In this document: piece by piece, positions 18,747 through 27,191 of the stretch | How the letters are laid out: every line of letters starts with the position of its first letter | Position numbering within the stretch: position 1 is the first letter of the stretch | Source: a virus | Strand: one strand, 5' to 3' | Virus record (IMG/VR): IMGVR_UViG_3300042907_002363 | Location: 1-35,167 of that record | Length of the DNA: 35,167 nucleotides | Notes under the pieces: model-generated | What the model was told of the DNA's origin: nothing | Databases searched by the model: none | What the model saw: the letters and a program-made list of their open reading frames with translations, nothing else | Made by a program: the position numbers and the translations under genes

Positions 18747-20805
18747 AGGACAGATCCTCGCTCGTCGGACCGACCGGGTCCGAGGCGACGCCGGAAGCGT
18801 TGAACGAGCGAACCCACCAGTAGTATTGAAAGGCCGCGAGGCCGTTGTCGTCGTAAGTGCGGCCCTCAGCGATTCCGCCATAAGCAATGTAGATTTGCTC
18901 GGCATCGCCGAAACTTGGCGTCGTGCTGCGGTAGAGCACCGTGCGGTACAGGTTCGGGCTGTTGGGATTGGTCCAGCTAACTGTGACGTTGTAGCCGGCC
19001 GCCGAGGAATCGAGGTCCGTCGGCTGTCCCGGCTCGACCGAATCCGACGACGTGGTCGCGTTGACATAAGAGGTCCACAGCGAGTTCGCGCCGTTGCTTT
19101 TGGTCCGAATCCTGAAGCGATATTCCGTGCCGTCTGCCAGGTAGGGCGTGCGGACTTCATCGTCGCCGGGCAGCGAGATCACCGACTTGGCCGGCGCGCT
19201 CGCGTCGGCCAGTTGATATTCGAGTTCGTAGGTCAAGGCATCCGACACATGCGTCCACGAGGCGACCGCAAAGCTCTGTGGCTGGCCGGCCGAGACGGTC
19301 TCGCTTTGGATATCGACCCCGAAGTCTTCAGGCACCGGGATGCCAAGCGAGACCGGCTCTTCGGTCGACCCGGACGGTGCGCCTTCCTCCGTGGCGGCGT
19401 CGAAGGCATAGAGATCGGCCGGCACGATGATGCCGTCGAACGTATAGGTCAGGTTCAGCAGCGACAGCTTCGGACGGCCAAGAATCTCGACGGTGGTCTC
19501 GTCCATGCCGCGCGACGGGTAATGGACCGTGACCCAGCGGCGATAACGGATGTTCGCAGCACTCCCCGAAGCATCGTAGTGCAGCGTTATGGTGACCCGC
19601 GCCGCATTCGCACGGATGAACTTCAGTTTCTGCAGCCGCGCCATGTGGTTGTGCGACTGAACGGCCTGGTTGTCGATCGTGACCGTGCGCTGCGTGTCGT
19701 CGCCGGTATAGGGGTCGCCGTAGATCGCGGCATCGACGGTGTTGTAGACCTGACCCGGATCGGTGAAACGGCCGCGCACCGCCAGCACGTTGGTCGCGGT
19801 GCGCTTGTTGGCGTCGTACTTGATGGCGACGATGTCGTCGGCGGTGATGCGGACATCGGGCGCGACCATCTCGCCGCGGTGGACGCCGATCTTGCCGTCG
19901 GCATCCTCGTAAAGCACGAGCTCGCCGGCTTCGTCGATCAACCGGCCAATGTCGATCTGGTCGCTGTCGTAGCGGAACCACAGGCCGCCGTGATAGCGGG
20001 ATTCCTCTTCGGCCGTGCGGTTGTAGACCGTCTCGTCGCAGACATCGGCCGCGGCGATCCAGTCGTCGAGGTTGATGTCGTCGGTGAGCGAAAGCCGCCC
20101 GCCATAGGGCTGGGTCAGGTGGTGCAGCCGCAGCAGGGCCAGGTTGGTCGAGAAAGCCCAGGTGTCGGGATCTTCCGGGTCCTGTTCCTCGTCGCGCGGA
20201 TCGTAGACCAGCGCCCCATCGATCACCGCCGAATGTTCCGGCTTGCCGTTCGGGTAGACGTTGGCAAAGTGACTTTCCGGCGTGGTCTGATACGCAAACA
20301 AAACGGTGGCCAGCCCGTCGCCGCGATGGTCTGCCGTCCACAATTCGGGAAAGTTGCTGGTCAGCGCGGGATAGGCGGTTTCCAGCGGCAGGCCGAGGCG
20401 CCAGGCCATCGAAACGTAAACGAACAGGCCGCCATCGTAGTAGGTGTAAAAGTGCAGCGGGCCGATGACGTTGCTGCTATCGGCCGTCCCGGTGATCGTG
20501 ATTTCCTCGTCATGAAGGTAGTGCGCGACATAGCCCTCGATGCGATGCCCGGCCAGCACCGTGCCGCTGAACGCCGCGCCGCTGCGCTCCTCAAGGAAAA
20601 ACTGGTCGCCGGCTTTCTTTACTCGGCCCAGCACGACCGGCAGCGAGGGCACATTCTGCTTGAAGTTGAGCTTCCCGTCGGCGGGCTTTGGGGCCGCCTT
20701 CTGTTGTTGCTGAGCGCGGCGCGCTGGGAAAAGCAGCGTCATCGCCACGTTCAGCGCAACCGAGATCGCTAGCGAGATCGCGATGGATATCAGGACCGGT
20801 GGCAT
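18745..20805 (-). CDS. Tail tip/hub protein with fibronectin type III-like domains
   Basis: Protein of 686 aa; ATG at 20805 overlaps the previous stop (TGATG). It begins with a hydrophobic segment (VLISIAISLAISVALNVAMT) as do many J-like/tip attachment proteins, followed by the hub region (NVPSLPVVLGRVKKAG, HYLHDEEITITG, VVYD-type segments, DDWIAAADVCDETVYNRTA, GRPKLSLLNLTY). The C-terminal third has two Fn3-like units (QPQSFAVASWTHVSDALTYELEYQL and QPTDLDSSAAGYNVTVSW). It forms the end of the tail to which the spike attaches, and is shorter than lambda J. Confidence 0.83.
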   Translation of the reverse strand: MPPVLISIAISLAISVALNVAMTLLFPARRAQQQQKAAPKPADGKLNFKQNVPSLPVVLGRVKKAGDQFFLEERSGAAFSGTVLAGHRIEGYVAHYLHDEEITITGTADSSNVIGPLHFYTYYDGGLFVYVSMAWRLGLPLETAYPALTSNFPELWTADHRGDGLATVLFAYQTTPESHFANVYPNGKPEHSAVIDGALVYDPRDEEQDPEDPDTWAFSTNLALLRLHHLTQPYGGRLSLTDDINLDDWIAAADVCDETVYNRTAEEESRYHGGLWFRYDSDQIDIGRLIDEAGELVLYEDADGKIGVHRGEMVAPDVRITADDIVAIKYDANKRTATNVLAVRGRFTDPGQVYNTVDAAIYGDPYTGDDTQRTVTIDNQAVQSHNHMARLQKLKFIRANAARVTITLHYDASGSAANIRYRRWVTVHYPSRGMDETTVEILGRPKLSLLNLTYTFDGIIVPADLYAFDAATEEGAPSGSTEEPVSLGIPVPEDFGVDIQSETVSAGQPQSFAVASWTHVSDALTYELEYQLADASAPAKSVISLPGDDEVRTPYLADGTEYRFRIRTKSNGANSLWTSYVNATTSSDSVEPGQPTDLDSSAAGYNVTVSWTNPNSPNLYRTVLYRSTTPSFGDAEQIYIAYGGIAEGRTYDDNGLAAFQYYWWVRSFNASGVASDPVGPTSEDLS

Positions 20806-21197
20806 CAGACGCTCCACATCCCAAGCGTCGGCGCCGTCATCGGGCCGAAGCCGGCGACGCCTCGCACCAGCCAGCGGGAACCATCCCAGATCGCACCCCA
20901 TTGCCGCGTCGGCGATGTCAGCGAACCGATCACGGCAAGGACGCCAGCACTCCTGAAATTGGTCGCCGTCAATCCGACGCGGGCGCAGCCATCCCCCACG
21001 ATCGGCAGCACGCCGCCTCGCTCGACGACGATCGCGAGGCAACCGGCTTCGTCGTCATAGGCGCCGCGATACTGCGCCAGCAGATCGTTGTGCCCATTGG
21101 TGAGCGCCCAGTCGGCCAGCACCATGCAGCAGTCGACGCTGCCCCATGCCCAGGGGAGCGCGCCGTTTTCGGCAAGGAAGGCCGCGAGGTCGGCCAT
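20805..21197 (-). CDS. DUF6950/NlpC-P60-like tail-tip protein
   Basis: Protein of 130 aa. The ATG at 21197 overlaps the upstream stop by TGATG and is preferred over one at 21209. WAWGSVDCCMVLADW (residues 16-30) carries the Cys of the NlpC/P60-like fold as seen in phage DUF6950 proteins, and GDGCARVGLTA corresponds to the segment that should hold the catalytic His, which I do not see. It may therefore be a structural relic and not an active peptidase. Its place before the hub protein matches lambda K-like components. Confidence 0.75.
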   Translation of the reverse strand: MADLAAFLAENGALPWAWGSVDCCMVLADWALTNGHNDLLAQYRGAYDDEAGCLAIVVERGGVLPIVGDGCARVGLTATNFRSAGVLAVIGSLTSPTRQWGAIWDGSRWLVRGVAGFGPMTAPTLGMWSV

Positions 21198-22723
21198 CAC
21201 GAGCGCCACTTCGGCCAGGCAATGGTCTTGTCCTCGAGCAGCGGCACGCGCTCGGCGAAGCGATCGGGCTCTTCCTCCGGATTGAGGGCGGCGGACCGCG
21301 CCCGCTGGTCAGTGTCGGAAAGAACGCCGCCGTTTTCGAGGCGGCGCAGGGTGAAGCGGTTGGTGACCTCGGCGGTGATCGCGGACACCGGCCGGTCGCC
21401 GGTGACGGCGTCGTCGAAGATGATGTTGTCGATGCGCCCCGTGAACATGACCTCGCGGTCGCCAACCGGCTGATCCTGGGCGTCGCAGGGCTGAATCATG
21501 ATGCGGACGACGGCGCCGACGATTTCCTCGTCGGTGTAGGACAGCCAGACCGCATCGGCATCGGCCGCCCCGACGCCCATCAGCGCTACGTTCAGCGCCG
21601 CCGCCTCGCCGTTGATCGCCATCTCAATATCGTCGATCCCGTCGGCCAGGGTGCAGCCCTTCCAGACATTGCCATCCAAATCGACGAAGGGCCCCGAGCC
21701 ATCCCAAAGCCGCGAGACGGCCTCGGTCGGCCAATCAAACTGGACCAGGATGCGGATCGACGATGCGCGGGTGCCGGCCTGGTCGTCGAAGATCGGGACA
21801 ATGAACCGTGCCCGATCGGCGGCGCCGGTCGCGTCCATCGCGCCGACGGATGCAGTCGTCGCCGCGAGGGCGGCTGCGTCGGTGGCTTCGGTCGTGGCCA
21901 TCGTGCCAATGGAGACGGTCGTCGCCGCGATGTCGCCGGCGTCAGCCGCATCCGTCGTGTCCAGCGTGCCGACGGAAGCAGTCGTTGCCGCAACCGAGCC
22001 CGCATCGACCGCATCGGTGGTCGCCAGCGTGCCGGCTGTCGCCTCATAAGCCAGCAGATAGTTCAGCGCCCAATCGCGGCTGGAGGCGGTCGTCGTGTTG
22101 TACGTCTGGTTTCCTGTTGCCGTCACTGTCTTACGCTGGATCGAGAGCGTCTGGCTGGTGCCCGCCGCGCCGCCGTTTGCGAGCGAGACCAGCGCCGTCG
22201 ACCAGTTTCCGTTCGACGTATCGCTGTCCGCGGTGACGGTGGCATTTTCTTCGACCGCGCAGGCGCCGATCATGGTCTGGCCGAGCGCGACCGAGACCGC
22301 GCCGGAACTGCGACCGGTGCTGCTGCCCGTGACGCCAGGCCCCACAGCGGCAATTGCCATGGCGCAACCGGCCGCCGGAACCGCCTTCTGCAGTCCAGCC
22401 GCCTTGCATGTCGTGTTCGGGCTGAAGTTGATCGTGATCGTCGCAGCGACCAGCGCGTTGGTGACGAGACAGGTCCAGACCGTCAAAGTCGAGCCGTCAT
22501 TCGCGGCACCGACAGTCCGGTTGGTCTGCGCCTGGTTCGTCCAGGTGTTCCCGGCCGCATCCGTGACCGAGGTCGACGTCGAGGACACGCCAGACGTCCC
22601 GGCATTGTCGGCCGCCGCGAAAAGAACCAGCAGGTCGCCGACCGCGGCATCGATGCCCGTGACATCGAGCGTCGCGCCCGACGCGGTCGAGTTCGCGGTC
22701 GAGCCGTCGGAATAGGTCGCCAC
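21197..22723 (-). CDS. Tail protein: lectin-like N-domain, 21-residue repeats, conserved tail domain
   Basis: Protein of 508 aa with GTG start at 22723. Residues about 1-230 are a beta-rich Ala/Thr/Gly domain (LDVTGIDAAVGDLLVLFAAA, VTDAAGNTWT) of the kind found in fibre or adhesin-like phage proteins. Residues 232-303 are three full and one partial 21-residue repeats. Residues about 315-508 form a conserved tail domain (SRLWDGSGPFVDLDGNVW, EEIVGAVVRIMIQPCD, VMFTGRIDNIIFDDAV, LSDTDQRARSAALNPEEEPD, LEDKTIAWPKW). Phages of this kind often have the last domain alone before a DUF6950 gene, so this looks like a fusion of a binding domain onto a tail-tip adaptor. Confidence 0.8.
   Translation of the reverse strand: MATYSDGSTANSTASGATLDVTGIDAAVGDLLVLFAAADNAGTSGVSSTSTSVTDAAGNTWTNQAQTNRTVGAANDGSTLTVWTCLVTNALVAATITINFSPNTTCKAAGLQKAVPAAGCAMAIAAVGPGVTGSSTGRSSGAVSVALGQTMIGACAVEENATVTADSDTSNGNWSTALVSLANGGAAGTSQTLSIQRKTVTATGNQTYNTTTASSRDWALNYLLAYEATAGTLATTDAVDAGSVAATTASVGTLDTTDAADAGDIAATTVSIGTMATTEATDAAALAATTASVGAMDATGAADRARFIVPIFDDQAGTRASSIRILVQFDWPTEAVSRLWDGSGPFVDLDGNVWKGCTLADGIDDIEMAINGEAAALNVALMGVGAADADAVWLSYTDEEIVGAVVRIMIQPCDAQDQPVGDREVMFTGRIDNIIFDDAVTGDRPVSAITAEVTNRFTLRRLENGGVLSDTDQRARSAALNPEEEPDRFAERVPLLEDKTIAWPKWRS
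21815..22030 (-). repeat. 63-bp in-frame tandem repeats in the tail gene
   Basis: Three consecutive 63-bp units start at 22030, 21967 and 21904, with a partial fourth at 21841-21815. Each encodes a 21-residue unit of the form T-(L/M)-x-T-T-(D/E)-A-x-D-A-x-x-(I/L/V)-A-A-T-T-x-S-(V/I)-G. The units differ at many codons, so the array is not a recent slip product. It acts as a linker between two folded domains. Confidence 0.85.
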
Positions 22724-22728
22724 GGTGC

Positions 22729-23136
22729 CTAGCCGTGCGTAATCGTGCCAGCGGTTACGGTAACGGTCAGGCCCGACGAAAAGGTCGTGGTGCCGACAAT
22801 GATGTCGCTGGCGCTGGTGCCGACGGTGAGACCGGAAACGATCACCGTCCCGGCATTGTTTCGGATTTCCGCCTTGGCCGCCGTGCCGGCCGCCGATGCC
22901 ACCGCCGACAAGGGCAGACCGTGCACGGTCAGCACACCACCGGACAGGGTGAAAGCCGTGGTGGTGAGCGCGATGGTCGCCAGCACGCCGGTCGCGCCAC
23001 TTAGCGCCGAGGTGCCGATGACAAGCGAGCCGGCGGTCGCAGAGCCCGTCGCCGCTGCCGGCGTCTTGCCGATCGTGCGATCGATGACCTGCTGCATGCG
23101 GTCATCCTTGACGGTTGAGCTGTAGGTCACGGCCAT
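22729..23136 (-). CDS. Ala/Thr/Gly-rich tail-associated structural protein
   Basis: Protein of 135 aa; ATG at 23136 with GGAGG upstream (spacing 9). The start (AVTYSSTVKDDRMQQVIDRT) is polar and the rest is a low-complexity beta-rich chain (GSLVIGTSALSGATGVLATI, TVIVSGLTVGTSASDIIVG). Proteins like this (small, beta-repeat, with initial KDDRM) sit among the tail genes of many alphaproteobacterial siphoviruses as minor structural or fibre-like components. No enzymatic motif. Confidence 0.72.
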   Translation of the reverse strand: MAVTYSSTVKDDRMQQVIDRTIGKTPAAATGSATAGSLVIGTSALSGATGVLATIALTTTAFTLSGGVLTVHGLPLSAVASAAGTAAKAEIRNNAGTVIVSGLTVGTSASDIIVGTTTFSSGLTVTVTAGTITHG

Positions 23137-23139
23137 TTT

Positions 23140-23847
23140 CTATTCCTCCGCAAGATCGTTCCAGTAATCGGCGGCTTCGACGAAGGCGACGTCGACACGG
23201 TCGAAAAATCCGGCTGTAAAACTGGCATCCATTTCGCGATCTGACGCCAGACGTACCAGGCAGGTCGGGAGGCCGAACTCGAGCGCGGCGCCGTCCGGGA
23301 TGGGCGCGCGGATCGACGGAGTGATCGGCACCGTCCAGTCGGTGCCGTCGATCACCGTCGGATAGCCGGTCTTGTAGAGCGCGTGCTGGTAGCTGAAGCG
23401 AACGCCGATCAGATCCTCGATCCCGGCGCCGATGCGCAGGGTGACGGATGTCGCGCCCAGCGCTGCAGCGCCGACCAGGGTGACGTCGATCGCCGGCTGC
23501 GCGTACAAGCTGCCGTCGCCGTGCGTCGTGCCGTCGGAATGCGTGGAGAGCAGCATGCCGCCAACTGTGCCCGCCGGCCATTCCGCCGCGTCCTGCGACC
23601 ACACCGGCACTACGATCGGTGTCGCCATGCCGCTGCAGTGCGTGGCCAGCGCGTTGAACATCCGCCGGTCGGCGGCGGTTTTCAGCGGCACGCTTTTGTA
23701 AGCAATGCTCCACCAGCCGCGATCCGTGCGGGTGACGCGCTGCAGCCCGCCCAGCGTGGTGCCGCCGGACCGCGAGAATGGCACGACGTTGGCCTCGATG
23801 GCGCCGGGCACCAGAAGCCGGTGCGGCCAGATGACAAAATCAGTCAC
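23140..23847 (-). CDS. Minor tail protein (distal-tail-like)
   Basis: Protein of 235 aa with GTG start at 23847, overlapping the tape measure stop by eight bases. The sequence (TDFVIWPHRLLVPGAIEANV, GGTTLGGLQRVTRTDRGWWS, YKSVPLKTAADRRMFNALAT, SVTLRIGAGIEDLIGVRFSY, TDWTVPITPSIRAPIPDGA) is beta-rich and Trp-containing, like lambda M/L-type or distal tail proteins. The order tape measure - this protein - tip genes fits a distal tail function. No profile can be assigned by eye. Confidence 0.75.
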   Translation of the reverse strand: MTDFVIWPHRLLVPGAIEANVVPFSRSGGTTLGGLQRVTRTDRGWWSIAYKSVPLKTAADRRMFNALATHCSGMATPIVVPVWSQDAAEWPAGTVGGMLLSTHSDGTTHGDGSLYAQPAIDVTLVGAAALGATSVTLRIGAGIEDLIGVRFSYQHALYKTGYPTVIDGTDWTVPITPSIRAPIPDGAALEFGLPTCLVRLASDREMDASFTAGFFDRVDVAFVEAADYWNDLAEE

Positions 23848-26371
23848 GCCACTCGCCTCCCCGATCGCGCTGATTGCGCGCCATCACGGCCGGGACCTGC
23901 TCCCCGGACTTCTTCACCGACGCCCTGACGATGCCCGGCGTGGCGTTGTTGACGACCCGCACCGCGGCGCCCTCGGCTTCCGCCCGGACGAAGCCCTCGT
24001 TGGCGTAGACGTGCACGACGACCGGCTGCTGGCTGTTGCCGTTGGCGGCATCGACACCGAGGCGACCACCGGGGCCGCGCCGCAGCGGCATGATCGCTTC
24101 CGGGCCGGCCTCGCCCATCAGGCCAGTGCGACCTCCAGACATCGGAAACATGGTCGGGCTGCCGACCATGCCGCCGCTGGCAAACGGGATGACGTTGCCA
24201 GCGCGGAAGGCCGCGCCGTTGGCGAATGCCCATGCCCCGCTAAGGCCGGACCACGACGCCTCGATACCAGCGGCAGCGCCACCGCCACCGCCGCTCCCGA
24301 AAAGACTACCGATCAGGCCGCCCAAACCGCCGCCACCACCACCGCCGGCGTTGCTGGGAAAAGCGGCCTCGAACAGCTGCGTTGCGGCCATTTCGATCAG
24401 CTTCTCAGCAATGCGGTTCAGCGCGTTCACCGCGGCGTTGCCGAAGGACTCCCACACGCTCTTGCCGTTCATCAGCCCTTCGCGCATGTCGGAGAAAAAG
24501 CCCTTGAAGACCTCGCGGCCGAGCCCGACGATTTCCTTCATCTGGTCGGTCTGGGCCTTCGACGCCGCCATGGCGTCGGCCGATGCCTTGATGGCCTCAA
24601 CTTCGGCCGGCGAGAGTTCGATGCCCTGGCGCTTCGCGGCGTTGAGCATTTCGGTCGACATGCGCAGCGCGTCGGCCGCCTGGGCAGACATGAACAGCGC
24701 CTGCCTTTCCATCTCCTGCTGTGCCAGGAACTCCTCGGACTTGGTGCGAGCGTCGTCGCTGAATTTCGCCTTGGCCAGAGCATTGTCGGCCTCGGCCATC
24801 TGGCCGGCCAGGCTTTGCAGCGCCGCCTTCTGGGCGTCGCTGAGCGTCTTGCCCTCGCCGGTCGCCTTGTTCAGCAGATCCTGCTGGTGCTTCAGCTGCG
24901 CCGCCGCCAGCACCGTCTGGCCCACGGCCTCGGTCTCGGCCCTCTTGGACAGCACGTACTCCCGCGCCGACTCGATGGCCTTGGCGTAGGGGTCGCTGCC
25001 GCCAGTTGCCTTCGTAAGAGGATTGCCCGCACCGCCTGACGCGGGTCCCATCGCCGGCAGACGGCCGCGGCGTGCAGCCTCCTCGGCATCCTCCATGCCG
25101 GCCTGCCGCGCGAGGAGGCCGTCTCGGCTAAGGCGATCGATCTCGGCCTGGATCATCGCCTCGCGGCCTTGTGCGGCCGGCGCGCCAAGCTCCCTCTTCT
25201 TTTCCGCAAGGAGCCGCGCATTCTTCTCGGCCGGAGTTTCCAGCCGCAGGGCGTTCGGGCCAGTGCCTATGCGGCCTTTCGACCGCGATTCGGCCAGCAC
25301 CGAGGCCCAGAAGCCGTCCTTGCTGTTGATCTGGTCCATCACCTCGTTGATGGACTTCAGCAGCTTCTCGATCGCTTCCAACGCGCTCGTGGCGATCGGG
25401 GCGCCGAGCTTGGCGAAAGTCGTGTCGGCCGCAAGCTGCGCCCTGACGAGGGAGTCGCTCACCTTGTCCCAGGCGGCAATCACCTCTTCGTCGAGGATGG
25501 CGCCCGCAGCGCGCGCCTTGGCGATCACTTCGTCGTTGCCCTGCGCAAGCTCGCCCAGCACGGCCGCCATCTTGGCGCCGCTGCGGCCGAACAGCTCCAT
25601 CAGGGTGGCGGTGCGCTGCGACGACGAGCCGATGGAAAGAACTCCGCGCGCCACCTCGGGCAGCACGTCGGCGACCGGCCGCAGCTCGCCGCGGGCATCG
25701 AGGATCTTGACGCCGAGCCTCTCGAACAGTTCGATCTGCTCTTTACCGCCATCTGCCGCAGAGCCCATCGTTTTCGCGAGCCTGGCAAAAGCGGTGTCCA
25801 TCTGCTCGGTCTGAAGCCCCGCCTGCGCACCGGCGAAGCGATAGGCCTGCAGCTGCTCAGTGCTGACGCCGATCGCCTCGGCCTGCTCACCGAAGTCGGC
25901 GGCTTTCATCCCGGCGGACCAGACAGCCATTGCGGCGCCCGCCGCGGTGAAGCCGGCGGCGAGAGGGCCAAGGAATCGGACCAAGCCGCCCATGGCACCA
26001 GAGGCCACCGCCGTCGAGGCCGCCGCTTCTTTTGTTGCCGCCTTTTGAGCCTGCAGCGCAGCGACCGAGGCCAGGATGGCGCGGCCCTCGGCAGAGGACT
26101 CCGAGACGCCCGCACGGCGCAAGATGGCGTATTGCTGCCGCGCCGCCGCCGATCGCGTGAGCTGCTGGCGCTCAAACTCGAGGTCGCGGATGGTGCGCTG
26201 GACGCGCTTGGAGAAGTCGTCGGTGGAGCGGCCGGCTTCCTTGGTCGCCATGCCCCATTTCTGCGCCGCGCGTTCCGACGCGGACGCGGCCTTCGTCTGC
26301 TCTTTGAGCGCCGCCGTGGCGCCCTGCACCTGGTCGAACTTGACGGCAAGATTGAGGGCGGCCACGTCCAT
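23840..26371 (-). CDS. Tail tape measure protein
   Basis: Protein of 843 aa that sets tail length and delivers DNA. The ATG at 26371 has AGAGGG eight bases upstream; the longer frame overlaps the chaperone gene and is rejected. The N-terminal 250 residues are helical with lambda-family motifs (VKFDQVQGATAALKEQTKAA, KRVQRTIRDLEFERQQLTRS). A hydrophobic region with Gly/Ala follows (VRFLGPLAAGFTAAGAAMAV). The C-terminus has the typical GGGLGGLIGSLFGSGGGGG stretch, FANGAAF..., RTGLMGEAGPEAIMPL and a beta end. At about 3 residues per nanometre class rules, the tail would be of medium length; the length relation is known for siphoviruses. Confidence 0.9.
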   Translation of the reverse strand: MDVAALNLAVKFDQVQGATAALKEQTKAASASERAAQKWGMATKEAGRSTDDFSKRVQRTIRDLEFERQQLTRSAAARQQYAILRRAGVSESSAEGRAILASVAALQAQKAATKEAAASTAVASGAMGGLVRFLGPLAAGFTAAGAAMAVWSAGMKAADFGEQAEAIGVSTEQLQAYRFAGAQAGLQTEQMDTAFARLAKTMGSAADGGKEQIELFERLGVKILDARGELRPVADVLPEVARGVLSIGSSSQRTATLMELFGRSGAKMAAVLGELAQGNDEVIAKARAAGAILDEEVIAAWDKVSDSLVRAQLAADTTFAKLGAPIATSALEAIEKLLKSINEVMDQINSKDGFWASVLAESRSKGRIGTGPNALRLETPAEKNARLLAEKKRELGAPAAQGREAMIQAEIDRLSRDGLLARQAGMEDAEEAARRGRLPAMGPASGGAGNPLTKATGGSDPYAKAIESAREYVLSKRAETEAVGQTVLAAAQLKHQQDLLNKATGEGKTLSDAQKAALQSLAGQMAEADNALAKAKFSDDARTKSEEFLAQQEMERQALFMSAQAADALRMSTEMLNAAKRQGIELSPAEVEAIKASADAMAASKAQTDQMKEIVGLGREVFKGFFSDMREGLMNGKSVWESFGNAAVNALNRIAEKLIEMAATQLFEAAFPSNAGGGGGGGLGGLIGSLFGSGGGGGAAAGIEASWSGLSGAWAFANGAAFRAGNVIPFASGGMVGSPTMFPMSGGRTGLMGEAGPEAIMPLRRGPGGRLGVDAANGNSQQPVVVHVYANEGFVRAEAEGAAVRVVNNATPGIVRASVKKSGEQVPAVMARNQRDRGGEWRD

Positions 26372-26376
26372 GTTCG

Positions 26377-27107
26377 CTACCCTCTTTCCGTCGGTTCGGT
26401 TTCGCGACGATTCGCAGCCAGATAGGCCGCGTCCATTTCGAAGATGATCTCGATTTCCGGCTGGCTGAGCGGCCAGCCGGCGGTGACGATCCAGTCCCGG
26501 ATCAGGCCGGGCTGCAGGGGGGCGGGCCCGTTGAGGCCCTGCGTCCGGAAGCGGCACAGCCGCCAGAAGATCCGCAGCAGCCGGTCGCCCTCGACCGACC
26601 TGTCATCGGAGTCGACCTCCGGGCTGGGCTGGTCGAAGCGTGCATTGAAGGCACGCCGCGTCTCGCCGTTCTCGCGCGGCATGTCGTACCGCACGAGGAT
26701 GGAGATTATCCGGCAGAGTCCGGCGGCGAGGTCATCGTAAAATTTTGCTCCGCCTCGGCCGCCGCCCGGACCTGCCGCTCGATCCACGACACCGACATGA
26801 CCTCGACGGCCGACTTCATGGTGAGTTCGGGCTTGCCGCCGTTGAAGTTCTGGTCGCCCCAGTTCCAAGCCGCGATGCAGGCCGCCGTGCGCTCGATCTC
26901 GGCGCGCTTGCCCTGCTCGGCGGTGGGCAGCTTGTTCTTCGCGAAGCGCCCGATCTGCTTGTTCGTGTGCTCGAGCAGCACCCGCTCGACCGCCGCGGAC
27001 CCGATGGACCTCACGTCCATCGTGATGCCCAGCGGCTTCTCGGTGACGGGGTGCAGCAGCTCCAGCCGGTGCAGCTTTTCATAGTCGACGAGGTTCGAAA
27101 TATCCAT
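26377..27107 (-). CDS. Tail assembly chaperone, frameshift product (gpGT-like)
   Basis: Read with a -1 shift at 26739-26745, translation from 27107 passes into the overlapping frame that ends at 26377, giving a protein of about 243 aa. The shifted part (YDDLAAGLCRIISILVRYDM, then WLLRIFWRLCRFRTQGLNG-like and EIEIIFEMDAAYLAANRRET) has the Leu/Trp/acidic character of lambda T domains. No independent start is needed: the T-frame opens without a convincing start after the slip site. Such fusion proteins bind the tape measure and tail tube during assembly. It lies directly upstream of the tape measure gene. Confidence 0.82.
26706..27107 (-). CDS. Tail assembly chaperone (gpG-like)
   Basis: The unshifted product is 133 aa, ATG at 27107. 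It is a helical, charged cytoplasmic protein (VDYEKLHRLELLHPVTEKPL, VERVLLEHTNKQIGRFAKNK, ERTAACIAAWNWGDQNF) ending just past the slippery site at ...MTSPPDSAG. Position between tail tube and tape measure, and the overlapping -1 frame, identify it as the G-type chaperone that is made in excess over the GT fusion. It is absent from the mature virion in related phages. Confidence 0.85.
   Translation of the reverse strand: MDISNLVDYEKLHRLELLHPVTEKPLGITMDVRSIGSAAVERVLLEHTNKQIGRFAKNKLPTAEQGKRAEIERTAACIAAWNWGDQNFNGGKPELTMKSAVEVMSVSWIERQVRAAAEAEQNFTMTSPPDSAG
26739..26745 (-). promoter_or_regulatory. -1 ribosomal frameshift slippery heptamer A-AAT-TTT
   Basis: On the minus strand the zero frame reads CAA-AAT-TTT-ACG, and the heptamer A-AAT-TTT fits X-XXY-YYZ with X=A and Y=T. 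After a -1 slip the next codon is TAC, which continues in the long downstream frame to 26377. It lies about a dozen codons before the zero-frame stop, as in other G/GT chaperone pairs. Confidence 0.85.
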
Positions 27108-27137
27108 TGTTGGTCCTGTGCCGGGATGCCGGGTGAA

Positions 27138-27167
27138 GGGCCGCCGTCCCCGGCGGAACGGCGGCCC
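27138..27167 (-). promoter_or_regulatory. Strong hairpin between tail tube and chaperone genes
   Basis: GGGCCGCCG (27138-27146) and CGGCGGCCC (27159-27167) are perfect 9-bp arms around a 12-base loop. No T run follows on the minus strand, so it is more likely an RNA-stability or attenuation element than a full terminator. A further perfect 14-bp palindrome of alternating CG lies at 27172-27185, just after the tail tube stop. Confidence 0.6.
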
Positions 27168-27191
27168 CTCTCTCGCGCGCGCGAGGTTCGC

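Noticed and set aside
17653-20772. Plus-strand open frame of 1039 codons opposite the spike and tail-tip genes
   Set aside because: It is the complement of two well-supported tail genes. The translation is a run of Arg, Val, Asp and Gly without domains, as expected from antisense of GC-rich genes, and no ribosome-binding site precedes it.
20805-21209. Active NlpC/P60 peptidase call for the DUF6950-like protein
   Set aside because: The nucleophile-type Cys is present, but I could not find the catalytic His in the expected segment, so only a fold-level assignment is made.
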